Part shown: one piece after another, positions 54,408 through 63,280 of the stretch | How the letters are laid out: every line of letters starts with the position of its first letter | How positions within the stretch are numbered: position 1 is the first letter of the stretch | Assembly: GCF_903819335.1 (NCBI RefSeq) | Contig: NZ_CAIJDE010000034.1 | Location: 470,649-534,648 of the forward strand | DNA length: 64,000 bases | Origin: Flavobacterium panici | GTDB taxonomy: Bacteria > Bacteroidota > Bacteroidia > Flavobacteriales > Flavobacteriaceae | Direction: 5' to 3' | Notes under the pieces: model-generated | What the model was told of the DNA's origin: nothing | The model's input: only the letters and a program-made list of their open reading frames with translations | Database searches by the model: none | Translations under genes and position numbers: made by a program

Positions 54408-56543
54408 TTACTCTTTTTTGTCCTCACGTGGAGGTCTCGGAACAAGTGCTTTTTTAGACACTTTTTCTTTTTTAGTTTTAGGGTCAACTCCTAAGTATTT
54501 CACTTGGAAAACATCTCCCATATTAACTACATCGGCAACGTTTTCAGTACGTTCCCAAGCAAGTTCAGATACGTGAAGTAATACCTCGTTTCCTGGCGCA
54601 GCGGTATATTCTACAACAGCTCCAAAATCAAGCATTTTGATAACTTTCACTTCGTAAGCTTCTCCTAATACTGGTTTGAAAGTGATAGAAGCAATTTTTG
54701 CTAATACCGCTTCAATTCCGGCAGGATCTGTACCTAAGATTTCGATGACACCTTGCTCGTCAACTTCGTTGATTACAATAGTTGTTCCAGTAGCTTTTTG
54801 TAATTCCTGAATTACTTTTCCACCAGGTCCAATTAATGCTCCAATAAAGTTTCCAGGAATAGTTCTGGTAATAATTTTTGGTGCATGAGCTTTTACGTCA
54901 GCTCTTGGAGCAGCGATAGTCTCAGTCAATTTTCCTAAAATGTGTAAACGTCCTTCACGTGCCTGCCCTAAAGCTTGCTCCATAATGTCGTAACGTAAAC
55001 CATCAATTTTAATATCCATTTGACAAGCTGTGATACCGTCAGCAGTTCCGGTTACTTTAAAGTCCATATCTCCTAAGTGATCCTCATCACCTAAAATATC
55101 TGACAATACAGCAAATTTCTCTCCGTCAGTAATCAATCCCATAGCAATTCCAGAAACTGGTTTTACCATTTGAACTCCAGCATCCATTAAAGCCATTGTT
55201 CCGGCACAAACTGTTGCCATAGAAGAAGAACCGTTAGATTCTAAAACCTCAGAAACAACACGAATTGTATAAGGACAATCAGCAGGAATCATATTTTTTA
55301 AGGCTCTTTGAGCTAAGTTACCGTGACCAACTTCTCTTCTTGAAGTTCCTCTTAATGGTTTTGCTTCACCAGTTGAGAAAGGAGGGAAGTTATAGTGTAA
55401 GTAGAATTTCTCTTCACCTTGTTCTGATGGAGAATCGATTTGGTTTGCTTCTCTGGATGTTCCTAAGGTTACAGTTGCCAAAGCCTGAGTTTCTCCACGA
55501 GTAAATAAAGACGAACCGTGAACTCTTGGTAAATAATCAGTTTCACACCAAATTGGTCTGATATCTGTAGTTTTTCTACCATCTAAACGAACACCTAATT
55601 CTAATACTACATTACGAACAGCTTCTTTGTTTGTTTTGTAGAAATATTTAGAAACTAAATCGCCGTCAGCAGCTAATTCTTCTTCAGTAAATAAAGCTTT
55701 AACTTCTTCTTTTACTTCAGCAAATGCAGCACCTCTTTCGTGTTTAGCCGAACCAACTTTTGCAATAGCATAAATTTTATCGTATGCTGCAGCTTTTACT
55801 TTTTTGTAAATTTCTTCGTTTTCTTTCTCACCTTCGTAAGTACGAATTTCTTTTTTACCAAAAGCAGCCTGTAAACGTAATTGTGCCTGAATTTGAACTT
55901 TAATAGCCTCGTGAGCAAATTTAATTGCTTCAACCATTTCAGCTTCTGAAATTTCTTTCATCTCACCTTCAACCATGGCAACAGAATCCATAGAAGCTCC
56001 AATCATCATATCGATGTCAGATTTTTCTAAATCTACTCTGCTTGGGTTGATCACAAATTTTCCGTCGATACGTGCAACACGTACTTCAGAAATTAAGTTG
56101 TAAAATGGAATATCTGAAACTGCTAATGCTGCAGATGCAGCTAAACCAGCTAAAGCGTCTGGCATAACTTCTTCGTCATGAGACATTAACTGAATCATAA
56201 CTTGTGTTTCAGCATGGTAATCGTCTGGGAAAAGCGGACGTAAAACACGGTCAACTAATCTCATTGTTAATACTTCGCTGTCGCTTGGACGTGCTTCTCT
56301 CTTAAAGAAACCTCCTGGGAAACGACCTGCTGCTGCGAATTTTTCGCGGTAATCTACCGTTAACGGTAAAAAATCAACGCCTGGGTTTGATGTGCGAGCT
56401 GAAACTGCTGTAGCAAGAATCATTGTGTCGCCCATTCTTACTACTACAGAACCATCTGCTTGTTTAGCTAGACGTCCTGTCTCGATTGTGATGCTTCTGC
56501 CATCACCTAAATCGATCTTTTCTACAAATAATTGTGGAATCAT
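54408..56543 (-). CDS. pnp: Polynucleotide phosphorylase
   Basis: PNPase degrades RNA 3' to 5' with phosphate, forming NDPs. At 711 residues it has two RNase PH domains ([55 protein letters not shown]), the helical linker, a KH domain ([23 protein letters not shown], about 555-610) and an S1 domain (about 625-695, [21 protein letters not shown]). The C-terminus is short and basic. It follows rpsO, as in many bacteria. Its leader carries a long hairpin with a G-free loop, a possible self-regulation site. Confidence 0.96.
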   Translation of the reverse strand: MIPQLFVEKIDLGDGRSITIETGRLAKQADGSVVVRMGDTMILATAVSARTSNPGVDFLPLTVDYREKFAAAGRFPGGFFKREARPSDSEVLTMRLVDRVLRPLFPDDYHAETQVMIQLMSHDEEVMPDALAGLAASAALAVSDIPFYNLISEVRVARIDGKFVINPSRVDLEKSDIDMMIGASMDSVAMVEGEMKEISEAEMVEAIKFAHEAIKVQIQAQLRLQAAFGKKEIRTYEGEKENEEIYKKVKAAAYDKIYAIAKVGSAKHERGAAFAEVKEEVKALFTEEELAADGDLVSKYFYKTNKEAVRNVVLELGVRLDGRKTTDIRPIWCETDYLPRVHGSSLFTRGETQALATVTLGTSREANQIDSPSEQGEEKFYLHYNFPPFSTGEAKPLRGTSRREVGHGNLAQRALKNMIPADCPYTIRVVSEVLESNGSSSMATVCAGTMALMDAGVQMVKPVSGIAMGLITDGEKFAVLSDILGDEDHLGDMDFKVTGTADGITACQMDIKIDGLRYDIMEQALGQAREGRLHILGKLTETIAAPRADVKAHAPKIITRTIPGNFIGALIGPGGKVIQELQKATGTTIVINEVDEQGVIEILGTDPAGIEAVLAKIASITFKPVLGEAYEVKVIKMLDFGAVVEYTAAPGNEVLLHVSELAWERTENVADVVNMGDVFQVKYLGVDPKTKKEKVSKKALVPRPPREDKKE

Positions 56544-56566
56544 AAATTTTTTCCTTATTGATTATA

Positions 56567-56628
56567 CAATGGGTTTTAGTTGTGTTGTAGTGTTGTTGTG
56601 TGTAGTTGTTGTTATCTAAAACCCAATG
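56567..56628 (-). promoter_or_regulatory. pnp leader hairpin with a 36-nt G-free loop
   Basis: On the minus strand CATTGGGTTTTAG (56628-56616) pairs with CTAAAACCCATTG (56579-56567) at 12 of 13 positions. The 36-nt loop has only A, C and T, mostly ACAAC-type repeats. The stem ends 23 nt before the pnp ATG and just before an AAGGA sequence. Confidence 0.6.
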
Positions 56629-56686
56629 AAAAACCAAACTTTTTTCTTGTAATATGCTTGTAATTAAATACAATATGTAAAAACAA

Positions 56687-56710
56687 AAAGAGGCACTTTC
56701 GCACCTCTTT
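56687..56710 (-). terminator. Terminator between rpsO and pnp
   Basis: On the minus strand AAAGAGGTGC-GAAA-GTGCCTCTTT then TTG. The stem includes two G-T wobble pairs and a GAAA tetraloop. It starts 10 bp past rpsO, so most transcripts would stop before pnp. Confidence 0.8.
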
Positions 56711-56720
56711 TCTATATTGA

Positions 56721-56987
56721 TTATTTTCTGATATTCAATACTTTGATAATCTCACGATATCTGTTGATCTCTTTCTTTTTCAAGTAATCCAACAAAGCTC
56801 TTCTTTTACCTACTAATAGTACAAGAGAACGCTCAGTGTTGTAATCGTGACGATTTTTTTTCAAGTGTTCAGTTAAGTGAGAAATTCTGTAAGTGAACAA
56901 TGCAATTTGACCTTCTGCGCTTCCAGTGTTTGTTGCACCACCGTGTTGTGCGAAAATCTCTTCTTTCTTTTCTTTAGTTAAATACAT
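56721..56987 (-). CDS. rpsO: Small ribosomal subunit protein uS15
   Basis: An 88-residue S15 that binds the 16S rRNA three-way junction and starts assembly of the platform. The sequence is typical (QIALFTYRISHLTEHLKKNRHDYNTERSLVLLVGKRRALLDYLKKK). The start is the ATG at 56987. A TAATTTTG box lies about 55 bp upstream. The leader between contains AAAGGATG and a small hairpin (ATGTA / TACAT), which could take part in the S15 feedback known in other bacteria; that is only a guess here. Confidence 0.97.
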   Translation of the reverse strand: MYLTKEKKEEIFAQHGGATNTGSAEGQIALFTYRISHLTEHLKKNRHDYNTERSLVLLVGKRRALLDYLKKKEINRYREIIKVLNIRK

Positions 56988-57042
56988 TCCAATATTATTT
57001 AATGATTTTTATGTATGTCGTACATCCTTTGTAAGACGGGTG

Positions 57043-57050
57043 CAAAATTA
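57043..57050 (-). promoter_or_regulatory. Putative -7 box of rpsO
   Basis: TAATTTTG on the minus strand, perfect TAnnTTTG. No clear -33 TTG. The leader would be about 48 nt. Confidence 0.5.
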
Positions 57051-57204
57051 CATCTTTTTTCCGAAAAAATAAATTTAAACTTTGAAAATTTTAATAATTA
57101 ATCAAATTCAGGTAAAAATAATCCTTTTTTGTTGATTTTGAACCAGTTTGATTTTAAATACAGCTATTTGTGATTCGTTTCAAGGTTAAATAACAAACTA
57201 AAAC

Positions 57205-57900
57205 CTATTTTGATTTGGCAACTTTTTTACCCGTTTGTTTCTCATTTAAGGAAGAGTAAGAAAGTTTTACATTGTTTTCGTCTATGCTTGTTCCTGAAAT
57301 TAAAACTCCCTGATCGTAATTATCTGTAAATGAAATTTTGCGTAAAGCATCGTTTCCAACCCAGACACCTTGTTTTAAACCGTTTTTAACAATTCCTTTT
57401 TGGGTTATAAACTTATCGGTTTCTTCATATTCTCCATTTCCATCAACTACGATTTGATTTTTATTTTCATCCCAAAAATTAAGAATTAAAGTTTGAGATG
57501 TTTTGGTTTTAGGATTCCACGAATTCTGTTTTTCGGATTTTTTACTTTGATTTTCGTACCAATTAATCTCTTTGCCTACTTTATGATCGTCAGAATAATT
57601 TACAACAGATTCTTTAGAACCATTTTTGAAATAACAAATAAACTCGCCATCCTTTTTTAAAATGTCTCTGTCTAAAGTACAGCCCGTCATTTTCTTTTTT
57701 CCGTTCTTGTAAAAATCGGTTACAACATAGCGTGCACTTTTTTGAGAATAATTAGTAATTACTCTGGTATAAACATAATTTTCGGGAGTAGCTTCACGAT
57801 TTAAAGAGTCAAGGAAAATTTTCTTTGAAACAACATTAATCTGCCCAAATAGATTGACTGAACTTATAAGAAGAAATATGATGAATACATTTTTTTTCAT
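57205..57900 (-). CDS. Secreted MORN-like repeat protein
   Basis: A 231-residue exported protein (signal ends LFGQ). It has MORN-variant motifs of the form Y-x-N-G-x-K: DFYKNGKKKMTGC, CYFKNGSKESVVNYS, KEINWYENQSKKSEK, GIVKNGLKQGVWVG. The C-terminus is Lys-rich (KQTGKKVAKSK). Such proteins are frequent in Bacteroidota; the role is unknown, perhaps a surface or periplasmic scaffold. It stands between rpsO and the GAF-domain gene, 35 bp after the latter in the same direction. Confidence 0.72.
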   Translation of the reverse strand: MKKNVFIIFLLISSVNLFGQINVVSKKIFLDSLNREATPENYVYTRVITNYSQKSARYVVTDFYKNGKKKMTGCTLDRDILKKDGEFICYFKNGSKESVVNYSDDHKVGKEINWYENQSKKSEKQNSWNPKTKTSQTLILNFWDENKNQIVVDGNGEYEETDKFITQKGIVKNGLKQGVWVGNDALRKISFTDNYDQGVLISGTSIDENNVKLSYSSLNEKQTGKKVAKSK

Positions 57901-57935
57901 TCAGCTCTATTTTTTATACATTAAAAATAGCTCTT

Positions 57936-58391
57936 CTAGAATAACTTAGCAACTTCTTGATTAACAAACTCCAAAAATCTTTCGTCAGCTTCTGTAAAAG
58001 GATCAATTACGTGGCTGTCAATATCAATTTGACCAATGTTTACTCCATTTACAAAAAGTGGAACAACGATTTCTGATTTCACAGTTAAACTGCACGCAAT
58101 ATAATTGTCTTGAGCTTTTACATCTGGCACAACAAAATTGGCATTACTTTCGGCAACTTGTCCGCAGATTCCTTTTCCAAACGGAATAACAGTATGATCA
58201 GTTTCTGCACCTACATACGGGCCTAAATGAAGTGTTTTGTTTTCGTGATTTGCAAAATAAAAACCAACCCAGTTGTAATATTCTACATTTTCGTTTAATA
58301 ATTGGCAGACAGCTAATAGTTTTTCGTCTCTAACTTTGTTATTATCAGATACTATAGCGCTTATTTTTGGTTGTAATTCTTGAAATGTCAT
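57936..58391 (-). CDS. msrC: GAF-domain free methionine-(R)-sulfoxide reductase
   Basis: A 151-residue single GAF domain of the fRMsr type, which reduces free methionine-R-sulfoxide. It has YNWVGFYF, LGPYVGAETDHTVIPFGKGICG and VVPDVKAQDNYIACSLTVKSEIVVPL. Cys76 and Cys100 are 24 apart, as are the second and third cysteines of the E. coli and yeast enzymes. The first family Cys, expected ten residues before Cys76, is His66. Reduction could still run through the remaining pair. It is cytosolic and divergent from xrtF. Confidence 0.85.
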   Translation of the reverse strand: MTFQELQPKISAIVSDNNKVRDEKLLAVCQLLNENVEYYNWVGFYFANHENKTLHLGPYVGAETDHTVIPFGKGICGQVAESNANFVVPDVKAQDNYIACSLTVKSEIVVPLFVNGVNIGQIDIDSHVIDPFTEADERFLEFVNQEVAKLF

Positions 58392-58462
58392 GATTTGAAA
58401 ATTTTATACAAAAGTATTTAAAGCTGAACTCAAAAAATACATAAATTTGAAAAAAAAATCTG

Positions 58463-58999
58463 TTGAAAAAATATCTAGCCCAATTCAAGCCGTTTTTAAT
58501 TTTTATAGGTACTTTTTTTGCAGCTTATATTGCATTAACGCTATTATATAAATTTTATTTGAACAGTTTTAAAGCTGATGAAGTCGACGGAATTACAAAT
58601 TTGGTTGGCCGCAATGTTGAGCAGCTGCTTCATGCTTTTAATTTTGATATAAAAGTTCAAAAAAGCCTTTCCGGTTCCTGGTTAGAAGTTTTATATAACA
58701 ATTATTATATCGTTCGAATTATTGAAGGCTGCAATGCGGTAAGCGTTATTATCTTGTTTATTGCTTTCGTGCTCGCTTTTTCGGGGAAATTTAAAGTTAC
58801 CTTATATTATATCCTTTTCGGGATTGTGTTTATTTATCTTTTAAATATTGCCCGAATCGCTTTATTGACCATTTTGTTATTTCATTTTCCTGAAAAAAAT
58901 CATCTTTTGCACGGCGTTCTTTTTCCGTTAATTATTTACGGAACGGTTTTTATTTTATGGATTATCTGGGTTAATAAATTTTCGAAATATGCTAAATAA
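58463..58999 (+). CDS. xrtF: Exosortase family protein XrtF
   Basis: A 178-residue polytopic inner-membrane transpeptidase-like protein. The exosortase residues are present: Cys90 in IIEGCNAVSV, Arg131 in LNIARIALL and His150 in LLHGVLFP. It would cut and anchor exported proteins that carry a C-terminal sorting signal. The start is TTG: the frame has a TGA five codons upstream and no ATG precedes the first TM. It overlaps the partner gene by 11 bp. No protein with a recognisable sorting tail lies in this window. Confidence 0.88.
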   Translation: MKKYLAQFKPFLIFIGTFFAAYIALTLLYKFYLNSFKADEVDGITNLVGRNVEQLLHAFNFDIKVQKSLSGSWLEVLYNNYYIVRIIEGCNAVSVIILFIAFVLAFSGKFKVTLYYILFGIVFIYLLNIARIALLTILLFHFPEKNHLLHGVLFPLIIYGTVFILWIIWVNKFSKYAK

Positions 59000-59435
59000 A
59001 ATAAGAGAAGAAAAAACGAAAATTTTCATTTCGATACTTGTTATTTTTTGTTTTGGAATTATTCGAGCTTTTGAAAATAGGCTCTTTTATGATCCCTTCT
59101 TAGATTATTTTGAAAAGGATTTTAATAACATACAATTACCCCAAGTCGATTCGTTAAAACTTTTCCTGAACCTTTTACTTAGGTTTGTTTTAAACACTGC
59201 GCTATCACTTATTCTAATTTATACCCTTTTTAGAGACAAAGGAATTTTAATTTTCAGTTCCATTTTATACGCATTTTTTTCAGTCGTTCTTTTCGCAATG
59301 TTTTTTATAATTGTCGAATATTTTCCGGAGAAAAGCTGGCTCTTGTTTTATGTTCGAAGATTTATCATTCAGCCTATATTTGTGCTTTTGTTTATTCCGG
59401 CATTTTACTATCAGCTTCAAAATCTAAAAAAATAA
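58989..59435 (+). CDS. Exosortase F-associated membrane protein
   Basis: A 148-residue protein with about four TM helices and the FENRLFYDPFLDYF motif after TM1, plus YFPEKSWLLFYVRRF near the end, as in the small partner found beside XrtF in Flavobacteriia. It starts inside the last 11 bp of xrtF, so the two are coupled. Its role in the sorting system is unknown; it may hold the exosortase or the substrate. Confidence 0.8.
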   Translation: MLNKIREEKTKIFISILVIFCFGIIRAFENRLFYDPFLDYFEKDFNNIQLPQVDSLKLFLNLLLRFVLNTALSLILIYTLFRDKGILIFSSILYAFFSVVLFAMFFIIVEYFPEKSWLLFYVRRFIIQPIFVLLFIPAFYYQLQNLKK

Positions 59436-59469
59436 CATTTCATTTAAATTTTATCTGAGTCTTTTTAAA

Positions 59470-59477
59470 TACTTTTG
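59470..59477 (+). promoter_or_regulatory. -7-like box directly before the HYC_CC_PP gene
   Basis: TACTTTTG, perfect TAnnTTTG, only 4 bp before the ATG at 59482. If used, the mRNA would be leaderless or would start within the first codon. TTT, not TTG, is at the -33 position. Confidence 0.35.
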
Positions 59478-59481
59478 CAGT

Positions 59482-59877
59482 ATGAGAAAAAAGTGCACAG
59501 TATTATTTTTAGCGTTCCTATTGTTGGTTTCCAACATTGGGTTTGCTTTTGATGTGCATTACTGCGGAGGAAAAATAGCTTCCGTTTCTTTAAATACTTC
59601 AGCTTCGGCATCACCAGAGAAAAAATGCTGTGGTGAAAAAGAGAAAAAATCATCTTGCTGCAAGGACAAAGTTGTAAAATTTGAAAAAAAATCAAGCGAT
59701 GCGACTTTTAAGGTTTTCTTTTTCCAGCTTGCATTTCCGGCTGTAATTCAGGAATACAAACCAATTGCGTTTTTGTCCATTCCAAACTTCAAAAACAATC
59801 AGGTTATTTCGTATTATTCAGATGCGAATGCGCCCCCCTTATTCAAATTATACAATCAATACATTTTTTATTCCTGA
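59482..59877 (+). CDS. HYC_CC_PP family protein (probable copper-handling)
   Basis: A 131-residue protein with a signal peptide (ends GFAFD). It shows the three marks of the family: H26-Y27-C28 in DVHYCGG, Cys pairs in EKKCCGEKEKKSSCCKDK, and a C-terminal NAPPLFKLY. The Cys/His clusters point to metal binding, most likely copper. It is followed by a TonB receptor and a heavy-metal-associated protein in the same direction, which supports a metal uptake or sensing role. It is periplasmic or surface exposed. Confidence 0.85.
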   Translation: MRKKCTVLFLAFLLLVSNIGFAFDVHYCGGKIASVSLNTSASASPEKKCCGEKEKKSSCCKDKVVKFEKKSSDATFKVFFFQLAFPAVIQEYKPIAFLSIPNFKNNQVISYYSDANAPPLFKLYNQYIFYS

Positions 59878-59991
59878 TTTTAATGTTTAGAATCAAGCCT
59901 TCTTCCTATGGCTTGTAATGAACTGTTTGAATGTTTCTCGTTCTGGAGAAACCCAAAACAGAATTTCTAAATAACATTAAAATCTTTTTTT

Positions 59992-61998
59992 ATGCCAAAA
60001 AATATCATGCTATTTGCGATGTTTTTGCTTTCGGTTTCTGTGTTCTCACAAGAAAATCTAGAGGAAGTAAAAGTCAAAAAAAAGCAAAAAGGAATTACAA
60101 AATCCTATACCGTTACCGCAAACACATCTTTAATTACGAGTAAAGAACTCTTAAAAGCTGCATGTTGTAATCTTGCCGAAAGTTTTGAGACAAATCCATC
60201 AATTGATGTCAATTTTTCTGATGCTTTAACCGGAACGAAACAAATCAAAATGCTGGGTTTAACAAGTCCGTATTTAATGATTACCGAAGAAAATATTCCT
60301 TCGGTTCGCGGAGCCTCACAAGCTTACGGTTTATCATTTACGCCCGGAACCTGGATCGAAAGTGTTCAGATTACCAAAGGTGCCGGAAGCGTTATTAATG
60401 GTTACGAAAGTATTTCGGGGCAAATAAATACCGAACTTTTAAAGCCATTAAGTGACATTCCGTTTTTTCTGAATGCTTACGGATCAACCGATTCAAGATT
60501 TGAATTGAATACACATTTCAATAAAAAGTTATCTGATAAATGGGCGACAAGTCTGTTTGTTCACGGAAATACTCGTGTTGCAAAAAACGACATGAACGAT
60601 GACGGTTTTTTAGATAATCCGCTAGGAAAACAAATCAATGTTTTAAACCGATATCAATATTATGATCCCGAAAGCGGTTTGGTAAGTTTTATCAATTTCA
60701 GATATATGAATGATAAAAAGCAAACAGGAGAAGTTGATTTTGATAAAGACCGTGATCGCGGAACTACAAATCATTGGGGTTCAGAAATCAATACAGAACG
60801 TTTTGATGTGTCTACAAAAATTGGCTATGTTTTTAAAGATATGCCTTATCAAAGCATCGGATTTCAAAATGCCTTCAACAGTCATAAACAAGATTCGTAT
60901 TTTGGTTTAAATCAATATGATATTAAACAGAATAGTTTTTATTCGAATTTAATTTTCAATTCGATTATCAACAATACGAAGCATAAATTTACAACTGGTT
61001 TAAATTTTTCATACGATCAATATCAGGAATTTGTAAATGTTACAGATTACAGCCGAATCGATAATTCGGTTGGGGCATTTTTTGAATATACGTATGATAA
61101 CACCGATAACTTCAGCGTAATTTTAGGTGGAAGAGTTGACAATCATAACCGTTTAGGATTTTTTGCCACACCAAGACTTCATGTTAGGTATAATCCTTGG
61201 AAAAATGGAGTAATTCGTTTTTCTGCCGGAAGAGGAAAACGTTCGGCTAATATTTTTGCCGAGAATCAACAGCTTTTTGCCAGTTCAAGAACCTTTTCAA
61301 TTTTGGACAACAGCGGAAAAATTTATGGATTAAATCCGGAAATTGCATGGAATTATGGAGTTAGTTTTTCGCAGAAATTTAAACTTTTCGGTAAAAATGC
61401 CGATGCCGGATTTGATATTTACAGAACCGATTTTCAAAATCAGGCCGTTGTAGATTTGATGCAGAGTCCGCAAAAAGTTTTGTTTTATAATTTAAAAGGA
61501 AGTTCTTTTGCCAATAGTGTTCAGGTAGAATTCAATTACGAGTTAATTCACAACTTAAATTTAAGAACGGCTTATAAATATTATGGCATTCAAACCGATT
61601 ATTTAAGAGGAACTTTTCAGCGTCCGCTTCAGGCGAAACATCGTTTTCTTGGAAATTTAGAATACGAAACAACGTTGAACAATGACAAGCAATGGAAGTT
61701 TGATTATACTTTTAACTGGTCTGGAAAACAACAGCTTCCGTACACAGCGTCAAATCCTGCTGAAGACCAGTTTCCTGATTTCTCGCCTTCGTATGCTGTT
61801 ATGAATGCTCAGGTTACAAGGGTTTTCTCGTCAGTTTTTGAGGTATATATAGGAGGGGAAAATATTGGAAATTACAAACAGCAAAAAGCGATTTTAGGAG
61901 CAAATGATCCTTTCGGACCAAATTTTGATGCTTCGGTTGCGTATGCGCCAATTTTTGGGCAAATGTATTATGCCGGATTACGATTTAAAATAAAATAA
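59992..61998 (+). CDS. TonB-dependent receptor, probable metal island
   Basis: A 668-residue outer-membrane receptor without an N-terminal carboxypeptidase-like domain. The signal ends SVFSQ and the plug starts directly (NTSLITSKELLKAACCNLAESFETNPSID). That CCNLAESFE motif with a vicinal Cys pair is typical of receptors found next to HYC_CC_PP and HMA genes. The plug has TWIESVQITKGAGSVINGYESISGQINTE, and the barrel ends YAGLRFKIK. It lies 114 bp after the HYC_CC_PP gene and 27 bp before the HMA protein gene, likely one operon for import of a copper or similar complex. Confidence 0.88.
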   Translation: MPKNIMLFAMFLLSVSVFSQENLEEVKVKKKQKGITKSYTVTANTSLITSKELLKAACCNLAESFETNPSIDVNFSDALTGTKQIKMLGLTSPYLMITEENIPSVRGASQAYGLSFTPGTWIESVQITKGAGSVINGYESISGQINTELLKPLSDIPFFLNAYGSTDSRFELNTHFNKKLSDKWATSLFVHGNTRVAKNDMNDDGFLDNPLGKQINVLNRYQYYDPESGLVSFINFRYMNDKKQTGEVDFDKDRDRGTTNHWGSEINTERFDVSTKIGYVFKDMPYQSIGFQNAFNSHKQDSYFGLNQYDIKQNSFYSNLIFNSIINNTKHKFTTGLNFSYDQYQEFVNVTDYSRIDNSVGAFFEYTYDNTDNFSVILGGRVDNHNRLGFFATPRLHVRYNPWKNGVIRFSAGRGKRSANIFAENQQLFASSRTFSILDNSGKIYGLNPEIAWNYGVSFSQKFKLFGKNADAGFDIYRTDFQNQAVVDLMQSPQKVLFYNLKGSSFANSVQVEFNYELIHNLNLRTAYKYYGIQTDYLRGTFQRPLQAKHRFLGNLEYETTLNNDKQWKFDYTFNWSGKQQLPYTASNPAEDQFPDFSPSYAVMNAQVTRVFSSVFEVYIGGENIGNYKQQKAILGANDPFGPNFDASVAYAPIFGQMYYAGLRFKIK

Positions 61999-62025
61999 TA
62001 AATTTATAACATTAAATAATAGACA

Positions 62026-62370
62026 ATGAAAAATTTGATTTTAATAGCAATGATAACTTTTTTAGGATTTTCGGCTCAGGCGCAGACTAAAAAAAATAAG
62101 AATTTAAAATATACTGTAGAAGTTAACGGAAACTGCGAGCAATGCAAAAAACGAATTGAAAAAGCTGCATTTGGAGTTCCGGGTGTAAAAACAGCTTCCT
62201 GGGATATTAGTACGCATCAGCTTACTGTGATTTTAAACGAAGAAAAATCTTCTCCACAGGATTTGAATGCCGCAATTGCAAAAGTAGGACATGATACAAA
62301 AGAAGTAAAAGCCACAGATGCCGATTATGAAAATCTTCATTCTTGCTGTAAGTACGAGAGAGAAAAATAA
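62026..62370 (+). CDS. Exported heavy-metal-associated (HMA) domain protein
   Basis: A 114-residue secreted protein (signal ends SAQAQ) with one HMA ferredoxin-like domain. The metal site is NGNCEQCKKR (Cys37 and Cys40; the usual MxCxxC lacks its Met). The fold markers PGVKTASWDISTHQLTVIL and DLNAAIAKVGHDT are clear. A further Cys pair lies in HSCCKYE at the end. It should carry Cu(I) or a similar ion in the periplasm, probably received from the receptor encoded just before. A strong terminator follows. Confidence 0.88.
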   Translation: MKNLILIAMITFLGFSAQAQTKKNKNLKYTVEVNGNCEQCKKRIEKAAFGVPGVKTASWDISTHQLTVILNEEKSSPQDLNAAIAKVGHDTKEVKATDADYENLHSCCKYEREK

Positions 62371-62374
62371 ATTT

Positions 62375-62404
62375 AAAAGCCCGAGTTAATCTTCGGGCTT
62401 TTTT
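62375..62404 (+). terminator. Terminator of the HYC/receptor/HMA operon
   Basis: AAAAGCCCGA / TCGGGCTTTT with an 8-nt loop, then TT. It lies 4 bp past the HMA gene. Confidence 0.88.
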
Positions 62405-62500
62405 ATATAGTTAATTTATCTTTAAAATATGGCTTTTAATTGTGGTTAAGGTAAATAATTGTTAATTTCACAAACTTATAAGTATAACCAAATTCGTTTT

Positions 62501-63181
62501 ATGAATAATTTTGAGTGGACCCAGTTACTAAACCCTGAATTCTATATAACTTTAAGTATCGGAGGTTTTGAGATTGGGTTATTTATTGTTCTGTTTATAG
62601 TTTTTGCTGAAACAGGACTTTTTGCAGGTTTTTTTCTTCCAGGAGACAGTTTGCTTTTTCTAGCTGGAATTTATAGCCGCGACTTAATTCAAAATGTTGT
62701 TTATATTCCGGGAGATTTTATCAATGTATTTTTGCTTTCGACAGCTGTAGCCGTAATGGGCGTTTTTGGAAATATGACCGGTTATTGGTTTGGAGCAAAA
62801 AGTGGTTATTATTTATTCAAAAAAGAAGATACATTTTGGTTTAAGAAAAAATACCTTTTACAATCAAAAGATTTCTTTGAAAAATACGGTGGAAAAGCAA
62901 TCATTTACGCACGTTTCCTGCCAATCTTTAGAACTTTCGCGCCAATCATTGCCGGAATAGTTTCTATGGATAAAAAGAAATTTATGTTTTATAACATCTT
63001 AAGTTCTTTCTTGTGGTCCTTCATTTTAATCTTTGCCGGACATTATTTGTATGGTGTCTTTTTGAAAAAAGGAATTGATTTAAAAGAACACATCGAATAC
63101 ATCATTATAATCATCGTTATCATTTCTACATTCCCTGTTCTATTGAAACTTTTAAAAAAGAGACCAAGCGAAGAAATATAA
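62501..63181 (+). CDS. DedA-family membrane protein
   Basis: A 226-residue inner-membrane protein of the DedA/SNARE-associated family, which moves lipid carriers (undecaprenyl phosphate in studied members) across the membrane. It has the re-entrant motifs FAETGLFAGFFLPGDSLLFLAG and YARFLPIFRTFAPIIAGI, including the essential acidic and Arg residues, and five or so hydrophobic segments. I chose the ATG at 62501; the frame is open 14 codons further but that part has no homologous look. A terminator follows. Confidence 0.9.
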   Translation: MNNFEWTQLLNPEFYITLSIGGFEIGLFIVLFIVFAETGLFAGFFLPGDSLLFLAGIYSRDLIQNVVYIPGDFINVFLLSTAVAVMGVFGNMTGYWFGAKSGYYLFKKEDTFWFKKKYLLQSKDFFEKYGGKAIIYARFLPIFRTFAPIIAGIVSMDKKKFMFYNILSSFLWSFILIFAGHYLYGVFLKKGIDLKEHIEYIIIIIVIISTFPVLLKLLKKRPSEEI

Positions 63182-63197
63182 TTAAAGAATAAAATAA

Positions 63198-63230
63198 AAA
63201 AAGTCCGAAGCTAAAACTTCGGACTTTTTA
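63198..63230 (+). terminator. Terminator of the DedA gene
   Basis: AAAAAGTCCGAAG / CTTCGGACTTTTT, 13-bp stem with a 6-nt loop. Confidence 0.88.
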
Positions 63231-63280
63231 TTTTCTGTTTATGTCTTGTCCTGAAATAGCGATACAAAAAAAAGATCGTT

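Noticed and set aside
56575..56617. GTTGT-rich stretch looking like a minisatellite or CRISPR remnant
   Set aside because: The repeats are irregular, without spacers, and are explained as the G-free loop of the pnp leader hairpin.
59931..60143. Open frame over the start of the metal-island TonB receptor
   Set aside because: It overlaps the signal peptide and early plug of a full-length receptor in another frame and has no features of a protein.
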